From: Orthonyx spaldingii | Taxonomy: Eukaryota; Chordata; Aves; Passeriformes; Orthonychidae | DNA length: 64,000 nt | Assembly (NCBI GenBank): GCA_013397795.1 | Contig: VZTJ01003855.1 | Span: 2,355,410-2,419,409 of the forward strand | Reading direction: 5' to 3' | In this document: positions 1 to 12,836 of the stretch, one piece after another | Position numbering within the stretch: position 1 is the first letter of the stretch | How the letters are laid out: each line of letters starts with the position of its first letter | Program-made: the position numbers and the translations under genes | The notes under the pieces: generated by a model | Databases searched by the model: none | What the model saw: the letters and a program-made list of their open reading frames with translations, nothing else | Told to the model about the DNA's origin: nothing

Positions 1-118
1 TCTAGAGCTCATGGAGCGGGCGGCACAACCTGGGCGGGGCACGGGCCAGCCTGGCACAGCCTGCCCGCATTCCACCGCCTGCACCGCCAGCCCTGGAAAC
101 CTCTCCCTCATGCCAACT
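1..118. other. GC-rich left edge, function unknown
   Basis: The first 118 bases are clearly richer in G, C and CpG than the AT-rich DNA that follows from about 121. The block is cut by the window edge, so it may be the end of a larger GC-rich or CpG-rich segment. No open frame with a recognisable product and no known repeat could be assigned. Confidence 0.4.
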
Positions 119-1430
119 AGAGTAGGCCTATTATTTTGTAACATCATGGGGAGAGATTGAAAAAAAGATAAAAATCTGTGGCATAAAGGAAAGAATAAGA
201 GACTGATAAATAATACATAAAACAAGAAGCAGATAGTTCTTGTAGCCTTTTAAAATAACTCTTACGTGGGTATAATGCACCATAAATATCAAAGCTGCAG
301 TGCAGCCCTTATATGACAAGTCACAGACTAGTCAGAAAACACTTTCTGAGATCTGAATCATGGCCACTTATATATTCGCTTTTATTAGGGAAAAAAAAGA
401 GAAAAATTAATGGCATCTCTCAGCAGAAAGTTATTTCTAGTCTTCTACTTTGCAAAGGGAACTGTCATTTCATTATTTTGGTGGGTGTAATGGCACATGC
501 TGTACCGACCATATGTAATCAGAGACTTAAATGCTGGCTCAGATACGAAGACATAATGAGATACACTTTTTTTTAAATGAGAAAAATAACTGGAAATAAA
601 ACCCAGTACAGTGAAAAACACGTCTCTAGCATGATAAAACTTTCTGGAAATGTAGATCCTAAGTTGCCATTGTTGCAATTATTTAAGACTCTTTTAACTC
701 CAAGTTGCTACTTTTAACTTTTTCCCCAAAAAATGTTTGTACGAGGTGCCCAGCACACGGTCAGCCCGCCAAGCCATTGCCAGGGGGCTCTGCTGAGGCT
801 GACCTGGGCCAAGCTGCTTGTGACACTGCAGCCCTGTCCACAGGCTGGTTTGGGGTGCATTCCCCTGCAGAGATGGATCTGGGACCCCACAGAGATTCGA
901 GTTCTTTCTTGTCAAGGAGGGTCTTACTGATGCAGAGTGCTCCTGACTGGTTACATCAATTCAAATTCAGTCTGGGGGCCACATCAGACACAGCCCTAAC
1001 TTCCACGCAGGAAACCTGCTCCGGGCTGCCTTTCCTGGTTGATGAGAGAGGCTGCAACAGGAGCTGTACCCTCGGATTCCACAGTGCCACCACCCTTCTC
1101 TGCCTCATCATGCCCACCCGAAACACGAGCAGAGCTCCAGCAATCCTACACTGCTGCGTGAAAAGCTCTGCCAAAGTGGTGGGCGCTGGAAACAATCCCT
1201 ACAGCTGATTTCGTTCAGTGGACAGACCACTCAGACCCTCTTCTGTGACATTTAACTTCTTCAGTCCTCTCCTCTCCCCTTTCAGTGCTCTCTGTCCTGT
1301 TCAGTCTTCCAGCTGCCTCTCACTGTGGCAAATCCCTGCCCACGGGTCACCTGCGTGGCTCCCACCTTGCAGAGCCATCAGGGTCAGCCCTGGAGCTCTG
1401 ATGGACGAGGTGAGAAACGAGCTGGGGAAG
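119..1430. other. Non-coding stretch, no gene seen
   Basis: This is AT-rich to about 700, then moderately GC-rich. A 167-codon ATG frame (705-1208, plus) is open, but another plus frame (733-930) and minus frames (694-915, 956-1195) are open over the same DNA. That is what GC-enriched non-coding sequence gives. No domain, splice-flanked exon or repeat family was recognised. Confidence 0.5.
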
Positions 1431-1712
1431 AAAAGCAGCGAGAAGCGAGCACTGCCCGCACTCCGCAGCGCCGGCAGCAGCACACGGAGCTCACAGAGCT
1501 CCCGGAGCCCGGGCACAGCCCCGGCCCTTCTCCTCCGCCCGCAGCGCCCGCGGGCACCGACCCTGCCCCGGCCGGACCGAGCCCTGCGGAGCCCGGACCG
1601 AGCCCTGCGCCGGCCGGAACCGAGCCCGGACCGAGCCCTGCCCCGGCCGGAACCGAGCCCGGACCGAGCCCTGCCCCGGCCGGGCACCCGCAGCAGCTGC
1701 CGCAATGAGCTG
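1431..1712. other. Orphan CpG-rich block (CpG-island-like)
   Basis: An abrupt GC-rich segment with dense CpG lies between ordinary AT-richer flanks. It contains a short GC-rich tandem repeat at its right end. It is open in several frames on both strands; the largest is 256 codons at 1218-1988 on the plus strand, with a 169-codon frame opposite. The translations are low-complexity Pro/Ala/Arg/Ser-rich peptides from the repeat, so coding is unlikely. In birds such a block can be a promoter island, including for a lncRNA, or simply a GC-rich minisatellite region. No polyadenylation or splice context was found to decide. Confidence 0.5.
1571..1687. repeat. GC-rich tandem repeat, 33-bp unit
   Basis: Inside the CpG-rich block, a 22-bp core containing GGACCGAGCCCTGC recurs four times. 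In the two right-hand copies it is coupled to an 11-bp piece (CCGGAACCGAG), giving a clean 33-bp period. The left copies lack the 11-bp piece, so the array looks like an expansion of a compound unit. Because 33 is a multiple of 3, each frame yields a repeating peptide, which explains the long open frames here. Confidence 0.7.
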
Positions 1713-4700
1713 CCCTCCACACCCGCTGCTCCAAGCTCATCCGGAGACTGCTGCCAGCTCCCGAGGCTTCCTTTCTCCATCAACACTTCACTTGTCATTT
1801 TTCTCCCCAAATCACGTTATCTTACTTTCATTTTGGAGAAGAAGGGTATTAAAAATACATATTATATCCATTTCAATAGGGCAGAGGGGAAACACAGCAG
1901 TACTTATTTTCGGCTGCAGAACTCTGATTTTTTAGGTAGTCGTAAAATTTTACCAATTCAAAGTGATCCCTGGAGAGGTGTTTATTAGAGGAGCCTGAAC
2001 TCATGGCTGAAGCTGCCTCTGTCTAGCCACATGTGGCTTCAAAGTGCCTCTGATAGCAGTCTCCAGAACAATGTAATCCATAAGTTTACATTAAATATTT
2101 ATATGACACTACTTTGGGCTCTTTTTGGTTTAATTTGTCTTTAAAACTTATGCCAATGTATTAGCAAAGTTCATTACTTAACACTGCTGGTACCATTTAG
2201 TATGCACCCTGATCTAAACAAACAAACCTGTCTGCACAGGCCACTTCAGGGAGCAAAATGGCAAAATCCTGCCTTGAGCCATGCCAAGGAGCACTGGGAG
2301 CATAAGTGAACTTTGGAGCTGTGATCAGCTGAGCACACTAATTCCAGGCAGGAGTAGAGTTTTTCAGAAATTTGATATGGAGATGGGCAAATGCAGTTTC
2401 CAAAAAAGAGAGAATCTGTTTTTACAGACCGAAGTGTTAGGTTGGGTTTTTTTCCCAAAAAACTTATGATGCTTCAAATTTAATAACAGCTTCTTAAAGC
2501 AACAGTATGAAATTTCCCAATTAAAATGGAAGGAAATTGTTAGAAATTAAAACATCACCATGCAGTCAGGCCTAGTGTTTGGGTTTGTTGGTCTGAGTTG
2601 AAATGAAAAGCAGCACAAGACATTTCAGCAACTGTAAACCGTTCTGCAGATTTATAGTTTCAATAAAAACACTTGTACAAGGCAGAGAGCTTCAATTTCA
2701 GCTTAGAGTAATCTCATTGTCTCTCACAGGCACAAGCACCATTAGGAACAAGAGGTGGGCACCGTCTCCCACAACAACAGTGTCATTTATACCTGGGAAA
2801 TTCATCAGGTGGGGAAAGACACAAGCAGACTCCAATATTCCTGCTGGAGCACCTGCAGGCAGTGGGAAAAACCCCTGCACCAGCCATTTGGAAAAGTGAA
2901 GCCATCTACCAAGTTCAAGCACCATTTTTTTCCACAGAAGATTCTCTGGTCCATTTTTCCTGTAGCATCAGACTGAAAATTCCTGAAAAGGAACTCTGAA
3001 ATGACAGAGGACTGCATAAAATGCCAAACTAAATCCAGGAAAAAGAGAATAAATGTTTGTGCATAAAACCAGTAAGAATTTACCAATGAATGAACTGGAC
3101 TGAGTGTGTAAATCTGGAGCACTCAGTGCAAGGCCAGGACTGACTCAGCTACAGCTGCCTTTCAGGAAGCAGAGTCAGATGCCAAACAGTTGGAGCAAAC
3201 AGCACGGAAACGATGCTGGGACACTGCATTAAGGCCAGGAGCCAGATGTAGGGCTGTACCCTGGCTTGGACGAGGCTAGGACTGCCAAGAAGAGAAACTG
3301 CTTTTCCCTGTGTAATTCCCTGTGAATGTGAAGAAAACAAATTTTGAAGTTTCAGCTGCAAACACCTACCTTCAGCCTCTGATCCCCCAAAAGGGAAAAA
3401 CAAGGCATCTGGAAAAAAAAAAAAATCTATGGATGAAAATCTGAAATTTAGAGGTAGTTTTGTATAGACTGGCCAGTTAGGTTTGATAGAGTCCCTTGTC
3501 TCTTCTACACCTTGTGTCATTTGCTCTAGCAGATGTATATTTTATCATCTATATCCAAAGATGAACCTGTGTTGTTGAATTAATCACTCCAATTCAGTTT
3601 ATCATTTCTAGGGTTCCCAAAGAACAGTCCCCATCAACCCAGGCTGCTCTCTATTCTGTGACAGTCAGTAGCAACTCTCTGCTGAGGTTTTCCTGATGGA
3701 GGTTTGAGTCATTTGGAATAATTACCCATCACTCTGGATTTATATATGTTGCTGTAATCACACACACTTAATGATGCTGAGTATTAAAGCAGGAACTTAA
3801 CATGCTTGGAAGTTTCTATAAATCCTGTTAGATGCCATTAAAATATTTATATATCGGGTGCAAGTTTTCTTTCCCAAAGTGTTCTCTTTTACAAATATAA
3901 CACTAGGTGTGGGTCACAGCAGAGTCTGTTCCATTAATTGCTTTCAGGGCTTTTTAGCATTACAAAATTTCCAAACTAACAGCAAATTAAAATAGAAAAT
4001 TATTAACTCAGAATGAAACGAGTAGCACCCAGACATGCAGACTGTTACCATTTACAGCAGCTAACAAGTTGCAGCAGGGTAAGAAGCAAATTCAGTGTAA
4101 CACGAGGACCAAGTGCCACCTCGTGGATCCACAGGCACTGCACAGGCAAGGCACGGCCACAGCCGGGATTTGGGAGTCCTCGCATGCAGGGTGGATCTGC
4201 TTGCACTGGGCACCATTACTGCTGTTTAAAGAAATCACTTCACTGAAATCCCAGACATGCTCTCCGTTTAGCAGGCTGCAGACATTGCCTTCATGATTTA
4301 CAGCTACCCTGTAACTCTGGCTCCCACCAGAAGTCCATAAAACTTTTACCACCCAGTTCTTGCATCACAGCCATAAATTCTGACTGTTTTATCGCAGACA
4401 GCACAATCTGGGCACTGACTGCTAAGCCAGGCAGAAGCTACTGGTGTGAGCAAGGCCCATTCACGCTGCCCAGAGCCGGTGTCACAGGCCAGGGCTGTCA
4501 CTTCCACGGTCTCTCCAACAAGGAATCAGAGTTTCTCCCCTGCACTGCTGTCCAGGCTAAACTGTCATTGAACAAGTGGCCCTTCTGCTGCTACCTCTCC
4601 GCCTCCCCCTTTTACAAACCTGGGACACAGTGCTGAGTGCAGGGGTAACGCCAGATCCTGCTACCCCAGGGGCACGAGCGCCACTGCTGGTGATGGCTGA

Positions 4701-5945
4701 GAGAGGTCAATAGTTATTCCCATTAAAATGTTTCTGTTGGAAACCTTTCCCGTACCTCTTTCCCAAAACAAAGAGAGCAAGGCAGAAACTGACAGTGGAG
4801 GCCTTATTTTTCAGTAGCAGATACTTCCTTCTCAGAGGACCTCTGCAATCTGCCTCCTCTCAAGATCCAGTAACTTCCATCAACCCTTTGGAAGGAGAAG
4901 AGCTTTGCAGTGCTATGCAAGGTGAGATTACACAGTGTACATTTAATCCAAGAAGGGATTCATAACTATATATTTTGTTCATTTGTCCGTTATTATTTTA
5001 CTCTGTGTTCCCCACTCTAATTTTTTGTAGTAGTCAGAGGATGGCACAAAATTCCTCAGGAGCTGGTTAAGAAAAAAATCATACAGCAGCTACTGCAGAT
5101 GAGGAGAGGAGAATTTAGGAGCAGGTCAAATCCTGTTCTCATGCTGCCCAAGGAAGAAAGGCCAGACCAGATATCCCCCATGGCTTGAAATCTTTATTAA
5201 CAGCCTTGTGGCAATTGCCTGAGTGTACAGAGATATGATTCAATCCATTTTCCTGATAGAGCTTCCAAGAAGAGGCTGTGTTAAGAGGAATGAAAATAAA
5301 GTGTGAGCTGCCTCTCCGCCTGCCCTCCCTCACACCACAGGAGCCACACACTTAACAAAGCAGCCCTGCCACACACACACCACTGATCTGCCCACGCCTT
5401 TCCCCACGACGTGGATTAAAGCTTAGTTCTTAAAGCTGTGGATATCCTAAACTTAAGACATCACAAAGAAATAAATATTTTAAAACTTGGGGGAAGTGTC
5501 CATTTAGATTAATGCTGTGCTGAAAATAGCACTTCTCTGCAACTCACTAGATGACTGTTCCAGCATTCAGTCCAGTTTAATGGGGTGATATTCCAGTTAC
5601 ATAAAGTTTCACAGAAAGAAACGTACTGTCCATCACCTACTTTCTACTCTGTTTATCTGTAATGGGTGTTATTACTTTAAAAATATCTGTATTTGGTGGA
5701 CTCACATGCAAGTCATCTCCCTTGGCTAAGACTTTCGAGAGACGTACTGGGATGATAAACAGAAAGCCATCAGCTTTGAGAGCCAAGAAAGGTGACCTGT
5801 CTATTGATACAGACAAATCAAACTGGGAAAGAGTCCAAGGAGAAACACAGAAGGGCTTTTAACCCAGATCAGAAAGCCCTCCCATTTCATCTTTCCAGAG
5901 ATGGAGGTCAAACCAGGCAGTCCAGACGTGAGAGGTGAATCAGCT
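1713..5945. other. Non-coding stretch, unique sequence
   Basis: Mostly unique, AT-rich DNA. The longest ATG frame is 123 codons (3149-3520, minus) with no recognisable features. A small 7-bp inverted repeat lies at 2070-2092. No CR1, LTR or DNA-transposon signature could be read. Nothing supports a gene. Confidence 0.5.
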
Positions 5946-6236
5946 GGGAGGGAGGGAGAAAGGAAGGAAGGAAGGGAGGGAGGGAGGGAGGGAGNNNNNN
6001 NNNNNNNNNNNNNNNNNNNNNNNNNNNNNNNNNNNNNNNNNNNNNNNNNNNNNNNNNNNNNNNNNNNNNNNNNNNNNNNNNNNNNNNNNNNNNNNNNNNN
6101 NNNNNNNNNNNNNNNNNNNNNNNNNNNNNNNNNNNNNNNNNNNNNNNNNNNNNNNNNNNNNNNNNNNNNNNNNNGGAAGGAAGGAAGGAAGGAAGGAAGG
6201 AAGGAAGGAAGGAAGGAAGGAAGGAAGGAAGGAAAA
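5946..6236. repeat. GGAA/GGGA microsatellite (pure purine), interrupted by gap
   Basis: Left of the gap the plus strand is all purine, with GGGA units, then GGAA, then GGGA again. Right of the gap (6175-6236) it is a near-perfect GGAA array. The minus strand is therefore pure TTCC/TCCC. Long polypurine mirror repeats can form triplex DNA and often break assemblies, which fits the N run in the middle. Tandem GGAA is also the core word bound by ETS-family factors. The true copy number is unknown. Confidence 0.9.
5995..6174. other. Assembly gap (180 N)
   Basis: A run of N lies inside the polypurine microsatellite. Both flanks are the same repeat class, so the missing sequence is almost certainly more of the array, of uncertain length. 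Confidence 0.97.
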
Positions 6237-7287
6237 CTTCACTGTTTCAAAACTTGATCAAGACTGCCACCTACTAACATGCAGCTGAAATGACTAAAAT
6301 TGTGTCATGTTTCCAGGCAGAAACTAATGGAATAGAAGACAAAACCCCCTTAGAATTGCACTTGTAAGGTTGTTTAACATGAAAAGCATATTTCTTTTTC
6401 TCGTAGTTTTGGATACGATACCCTGCTGATACAATACCCTACTCTATATATCCTAATAGTCCCCTTAAGGATGAAGAAATTCCTCGTTTCCCTCAAAGCC
6501 AGTACCCAGCTATGCATTAACCACTTACAAAGTCATTCTTTGAATCTAAACACAAGCATTTTTGTAAAAGGAAGATTTGGGGTTACCTGGAAAGGAGTTT
6601 TCCCACAGGAGAACTCATTGCAGACCTCTGGAGCCTAAGTAGATGCCCTGACCAGAGAACTGTCCTTATTTTGTCTTGTGGCCTTCTGGAAAGAATTAAC
6701 TTCTTGTTAATACAAGATGTAGCTTTTGCATTTGGTGTTCAGCTGATGATCTTCTTTTTGCTCACACTGTTGAGCAGTTTGTCTCTAAATACAACACACT
6801 CATCATATAGCAACACACACAGTTATAAATTATATACACAGAAAGAGAGTCAGGGCCAGGTATCATTAACCTTTCATATTTCTATCTTCCTGGAACAGCC
6901 AGCTGACAGCTGCTAAGCTACTGGCAAACTGTCTTAACTATTTTCCCCCTTTCTTTTAGCACCATGCCCCGGCTTGGTTTCAACTGCACTGCAGAGGCCA
7001 CTCAGAATAACTCCACACTGTCTCATAAAGTGAACTGGGGAGAGAATTCCCCCTCCAATCCCACCTGCAGCTCATTAACAATAACTTGACTTGCCCACAT
7101 TTAGTGGATGGGGAAATTAGCTCCTCTATGAAGCAAATGACTTTCCTGTCCTTGCTCAAGGCTCTCCTCACACCAGCTGAACCAGTGAAAGCTCAGATTT
7201 GCAGACTGGTATTTGGGTAAAGTCTGGAACCACAAAGAGCTTACCGGAGAGAAAACTCAGGTCTTGTGTGCACTTCTGTACAGTGCA
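6237..7287. other. Non-coding stretch, nothing recognised
   Basis: Unique sequence of ordinary composition. The longest frame (6671-6916, plus, 81 codons) has no recognisable domain. No repeat family was identified. Confidence 0.5.
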
Positions 7288-7372
7288 GATATGGGGCTGC
7301 TGGAGGGGGTCCAGAGGAGGCCACAGAGCTGCTCCAGGGCTGGAACTCTGTGCTCTGGAGCACTACAGACAT
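7288..7372 (+). mobile_element. CR1 LINE fragment (internal 3' region)
   Basis: The stretch reading GGGGCTGCTGGAGGGGGTCC and then AGAGGAGGCCACAGAGCTGC resembles the CR1 segment around 'ctggagcgtgtccagaggagggccac', in sense orientation. The similarity fades on both sides and no CR1 tail octamer follows, so this is a short, decayed piece. CR1 is the dominant LINE of birds. The call rests on remembered consensus, not alignment. Confidence 0.55.
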
Positions 7373-10315
7373 GGGCAGCATTTCCTCAGCCAGGAAACAA
7401 CGATGTCCAGTTATTGTGGCTGCACAAGGGAAGTCGTGGGGAGCCTGTGAGCACAAATGATATGAGTGAGGTAACAGATTAACAAGCAGCTTGCTTGCAG
7501 CCCATGAAAGAATTAACAAAAGGGCTACATGAGAAACCTGTGGCATTGAACAGGGAAGATGTGCAGAGCAGGAAATTCCTAAATCTAGTATTAAATTCAA
7601 TATTAAAAATTTATGGAGTGAACATGTGGTATTGCCAATAACTGGTATTCTAGTGCATGCTTAGCATACAGATAAAGTAATTAACCAATTAAAAAGTGCA
7701 TGAAAGACAAGTGACAGAAGATGTTAACCAACAGGTGAAACAATAACTGCAGTTCCAAGGACTGATGCAGAGTAGGACCTGGCTTCTCCATGTCAGCCCT
7801 AGAGCTGGAAGCCACTTTGCTGTTTGACGTTGTGTTGTGCTTGAGACCTGCAGGAATAGAGAAGCTGAACCAATAACAAATGGAGCAGGGGCAAAACTGA
7901 GTGACTGGGAGAGAGAAGCAGACTTGGAGCAGTCTTTATTAGTACTGACCAGAGGGCAAGAGGCCAACTCAGGGATACCCTAGAGCACTCCTGGAAAAAA
8001 CTGTGAACGGAGTCTGTGCACCTTGAAAAACCACTGGCATCCCTTTGTGTCTTAGTGCATAAAATCCACCCAATAGCGTCTGCTGCATTATGTACTGAAT
8101 CCACGGCTTTTCCCTTCCTTTTAGCAATCTTGGAAAAAATACCTTGAGCCACTAGTGGTCGTTGTTGTCCTGTGCAGCAGTAATTCCTGCAGTTTGTTCC
8201 AAACAATTCCTGCGAGCTGACTTCCACCAGGTACAAACCATAGTCAAAATTTTAAAGTCAAGCACAAAATGATAGCTCTGCTCATTCATCAGGAGGTGAA
8301 CAGGCGTTACATTTACCTCTTCCTGTAAATTATATTCAGTGTCAAGGAAAACACAACAGTTTGACAACAATTAGGGATTGCAGTGCATAGGAAAGGCTCG
8401 AGAGCCAAACAGATGCTGCTTTGTTTACGGACTTTGTGTAAACACTGGTTTTGATGCAGCTCCTTTTATCCTGTGCACACATGTGTCCCTCCACCTAATG
8501 ACAGGCAATTGCAAAATCACAGGCAAATATGACACCGTTTTGGGAGAGTTTGGTGTGTTTGCTGAGGGTTCAAACAAAGCAGATGCTGTTTCCCCAGCTT
8601 CCCCCAGACAGTCTCTGCAGTACATAGAGTTAAATTTTTCGGCCCAGATTGACAAAGCGACAGAGGACAAAGCACTTAAAAGTGCTCAGCTTTTAGGCCT
8701 CCAGCTGGTGGAGCAGAATTCACAGATATGAGCAGGGCATTCACAGGGGCTGCAGAGCATATTTCCGTGAGGGACAGAGTTACCCCGGCTACTCTGCGTG
8801 AGCTCCTTCAAGCAGGGGAAGCTGCACAGTCTCTACACCCTCCATAAATGCCAAAGGTATACAAAAGGTGACCACAGCCATAATTAAGAAGTTGAACTTT
8901 ACATTTTTAACTGGATGCAGCAGCGAAAAGCTCAGTACCTACGGACTCTGAAAGGCTCTGGCCTGGCTAAAGGTAGAATATTCTCGGTGAGAGTTTTCTA
9001 GAGGAAGGGTTAGTGAGAAATGAAGATACAAATTCGGGGAAAGGATGAATACAGCAACTGCCTTCACTTGCTCCAGTTTTCTGCATTTGACATGATAAAC
9101 TGAGTTACTGTAAAAACCTCAATGTTTAGTAAAATGTCATGTTACTATTACCATCCAATTATAATCACTAATCAACACTATAGGGATACCATACTCTTTG
9201 CCCTCTTTCTATTGGCCTCAAAATAACATTTCAGAAAATAGAAAGCCACAGCTTAATTTTAAAGCTACTTCAAAAATATAAAGGTTTTAATTGCACATTC
9301 ATAACTATGTATGAATAAATGCATATTCACAAACACCAATTCCTTTCACTTGAGCAGGAACTTTTCAACTGGCTTCAGTGGGGACAGATAACACCAATAA
9401 AGGAAAACCCATCCCTTCACCAGGGAAGGAAAGCAGGGACTTTCTCTGGGACAAGCATGACACGTTACTGCCCATTTAAGACCTTTAGAAGTACTCCCAT
9501 ATTTTGCTCATGCCCCTGGTTAAAAACACATGAAACACATTACCCAGGGGTGCACACCGAGAGGGACTGACTGATTGAGACAATCTGAAAGAGAAGAGGA
9601 CTTAAAACAGACTAAAAGCACTTTGAACAATGTGGGAAAATGTTGCAAACATCTGACCTAAGATTCAATTCAAATTTCACTGTCGTCACTTGAAATTTCT
9701 CCAGTGACTTTGCTGATCTTTGGATTAAGTCTCAAGTCTATAAAATGAAAAACGGAAGGCAGAACTCTGGTTTTGCAGAAACCCTAACATCACCTCCACC
9801 AGAAACCTCCCACAAGACTTTGCAAGCAGCTGTTACTGCTACACAGACTATAAAAGAGAGACAACATCCACCTAATTTCCAAGTGTCTTCCTCAGTCAGG
9901 CGTAAGAACCATTCAGAAGCAGCTTTCCGCTTCCTAAAAATTTCTTCTTATCTCTTTGAACTTTTCTGAAGAGTTGTACTCAATACTCATCCACACTCCA
10001 GTAGTAGATACAGCCAGATATGTTCATACCATTTATGCAGTAAATGTTCTAGACACTCTATTCACTCACTTGCAGACTGTCCCAAAGGCTACGTACTCAT
10101 TAAAAAAAATTAATTTATTTAAAATCCAGTTCTACATAATTCCATTTTAGTGCAATCTATATTCAAGCAAGTATTCAAATATCCTATTAAAATGGATCCA
10201 TCATCAAATATCGTGGAATCCAGCAAAATAATAGCTAACATCTTAGTGCTAAGCCTCCATCAGAGTCACAACGGTGCCTTGATACCCCCTTCATTTATTT
10301 TCAATTCTGGCACCT
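7373..10315. other. Non-coding stretch, unique sequence
   Basis: No gene or repeat family was recognised. The longest frames (7799-8236 minus, 145 codons; 8378-8731 plus, 117 codons) have unrelated frames open opposite and no domain signature. 9040-9310 is markedly AT-rich. Confidence 0.5.
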
Positions 10316-10329
10316 GTAACCATGGCAAC
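10316..10329. promoter_or_regulatory. RFX X-box-like site
   Basis: GTAACCATGGCAAC matches the classical bipartite RFX X-box (two GTNRCC half-sites in inverted orientation without spacer) at every informative position. RFX factors regulate ciliary and some neural genes. A single 14-bp word is only suggestive, but the match is full length. Confidence 0.4.
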
Positions 10330-12650
10330 ATATACTGAAACATTTCAAGCAGAACAGAACTGACAATCACAATAACAGCACAAAATACCTGAGGTGGGGA
10401 AAAAAGAGGAGAGGCACAAGCAGGTAGTTGTTGAAATTAAAAGCTAATGACAAGAAAACAGCTGGAAACAAATGCTGGCTCACATGGCCATATTCTCTAG
10501 GCAGATGTATTTCTGCAAACCTGGTCTGTTCCATCCTATTAGCCGTGCAGCTATGGAAAAGGAGGTAAAAGAAATATTTTTTCAGCAAAGTGTAGAAATG
10601 TGAACTCTAAAAAGTAAGTTGCTGCAAATAGAAAACAAATGTTTATCTGTTGCATGCACATCCAGGAATACTCAGCATTAGCCCATGAAAAGCAAGTATT
10701 TTTTCCAAAGGCAAACACTCACAAATGTGCTTCAGAGAAACACTGTCCATCAAAAAGAAAGAGAAGTCACCTTTTAAAGAGATTCTAAGAGAATAATTCC
10801 ATTAGCCTACATCAAAGAACAGGTTTGAAATGAACGAGTTAATAAACCATATATGTGTAAACTGGGCTAACTTCCTAGACATTTAAGGGAACTAATTAGC
10901 ATTTGAATGCTGTGAAGCAAGAAAGGGAAATTCTATCTTTAAACTGTAACAATCAAAACTAGAAATGAGATTGACCTGTGTGGGAGAGCCTAGCAGGATG
11001 CAGCTGCAAGGTTAGCTTCGAAGGTTTATGGGGCTGGAGCTGGAAAAACACAAAGATCAAGGTCATCATGAGACCTGCAGGGAAGGCTGGGGTTTTTCAT
11101 CTGTTACCCCATGAAGCTGAATTTAGAGAACAGAATTAAAAGAAGGAGAGCTGGACTCACATCAGCCTCCCCATTGCAGCACCTCAGAAGCCAAAAGCTG
11201 TGAATCAGGCATCAAACCCACCAGGAAGTGAGTGAGCAAGGCTCCCTGGAAACAGGGAAGAAAAAGAAGACAAGACAAAAGCAAACATGATATTAAGCTA
11301 GAGAGTCCAGGGAAGGAGGCAGAGCATCTGGGGATTTCCCTGCTAAGGAGCTGTAACCTCCAAGAAACCAACACAAGCTGTTTCACCAAATCTCGCTCCG
11401 AGATCGCCTAACTGCTGCCTGAGGCTCCACACGCACTCAAAAACTGCATATTCTATTTAGCCTGCTACAATCCATGTGGGCTCCTTTTAGATCCCCTTCT
11501 CCTTCATCAGAAGGAAAGATAAAAATTCTGCAGCAGGTGTTAGGCAGGATAAATCCCATCCTTGCATGGGATAGAGTGACAGCAAGTGGCACAGGCAGAA
11601 GTGGCTGCAGACTGTAAAAAGGCCTGAATACATAAATGCACACAGAAGCCAGGATTTCCAGGATCAGACACTGCAACCAGTTATTCTTTCTTTTCAGTGC
11701 CTTGTGCCTGAAACAGGAGGATGGAGAACCTGGCACTTCACTGCTCCCTCTCTGGGTATGATGGTGGAGTGTGTGTTGTTCTCCTGCTGAGAGCTGCTGC
11801 ACCCACCTCACACCGGCTGAAAGGACCAGGAGGAGACTCCCGGAGCAGGGCTGCACCTGGAAAACCAGGGATAGTCACAGCGGCCTGAGAAGGGCATGGC
11901 TTTCCATGGGATGACTGGGACCTCACTCCTCACAAAGCACCTTACACTCTGCCTTAGGTTGTGCATTCCCTTTTCCCTTGTCCAGGATCACAGGCACCCA
12001 CACTCCATAACCCCATGGAACAGCAAAGGCACCAGACACCTCTTGGTTCCACCACAGCACATGGTTGTGTTTCCATGCGGAATCTCCTGGTGTCACTGGG
12101 AACTGTGGTTCCCACTGCAGCTAATCTGTCACCCAAGTGCAGCAGCAGCAGGTGACAGAGGGAGCTGGGAATGCTTGTTTTTAGGGCAGGAAGCAGAAAG
12201 ATGGTCCATTCCTTTTTTCCATGGTCTTTTAGTCTTTCAAATCTTATTCTGCAGCAGAGGCCAGTGCAGGATTCAGTGGAAGCAGGAGAAGATCTGGATT
12301 AGAAATGGAGAACATGGAAATGGAGAAGAGCTGGGATGTGAGTTAGCAATAATTCTGGGAAAAGAGTTAGTGTCTCTTTTCTCAATTGCATCTCAGAAAA
12401 TGTAACTGTCAAGCCACAGTACACAAAAAGCTGTCATTCACTTTCATGTAGGAAGCACCTTACTCTCTTTCCTCTAGGGAATTTCCTCAGTCACTGGATT
12501 TTGTAAAAGAGAATATTTTTCCCCTACCATTGTGTGTCTCATTGACTCCTATTTTCTTCTTTGTCATTTGTAAGACACTGCTTCTTGACCCCCAAGAATG
12601 ATTTGAGCTTTCCAACCAATTTCTCTAATGCCTTCAGGTTAATACGGGTG
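10330..12650. other. Non-coding stretch, unique sequence
   Basis: No gene recognised. The longest frames are 169 codons (11896-12405, plus) and 139 codons (11437-11856, minus); they lie in slightly GC-richer DNA with competing frames in both directions and no domain. 10330-10960 is AT-rich. Confidence 0.5.
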
Positions 12651-12668
12651 CAGCAGCAGCAGCAGCAG
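12651..12668 (+). repeat. Short CAG trinucleotide repeat (6 units)
   Basis: Six perfect CAG units on the plus strand (CTG on the minus). No open frame with coding character surrounds it, so it is treated as a non-coding microsatellite. Confidence 0.85.
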
Positions 12669-12836
12669 GGTTTAAGAGCAGGTTTGCCAGCAGCAGTCGC
12701 TCACGGGTGTGGGAGCGGCGGGGAGGGATGAGGAAAACCACAGGACAAAATCTGCCCCACCCTGTGACATCTCTGGACACGTTTTACCCCAGAGGGAGCT
12801 CACAATGCACCCCTGTGCTCCACCTGCAGAAGGCAG

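Noticed and set aside
1218..1988. 256-codon plus-strand open frame
   Set aside because: It spans a GC-rich tandem repeat and AT-rich flanks, is opposed by a 169-codon minus frame, gives low-complexity Pro/Arg/Ser peptide, and shows no domain or splice context.
5901..6288. Glu/Gly/Lys/Arg repeat frames and the opposite Phe/Leu/Pro/Ser frame
   Set aside because: They are artefacts of the GGAA/GGGA microsatellite and its gap.
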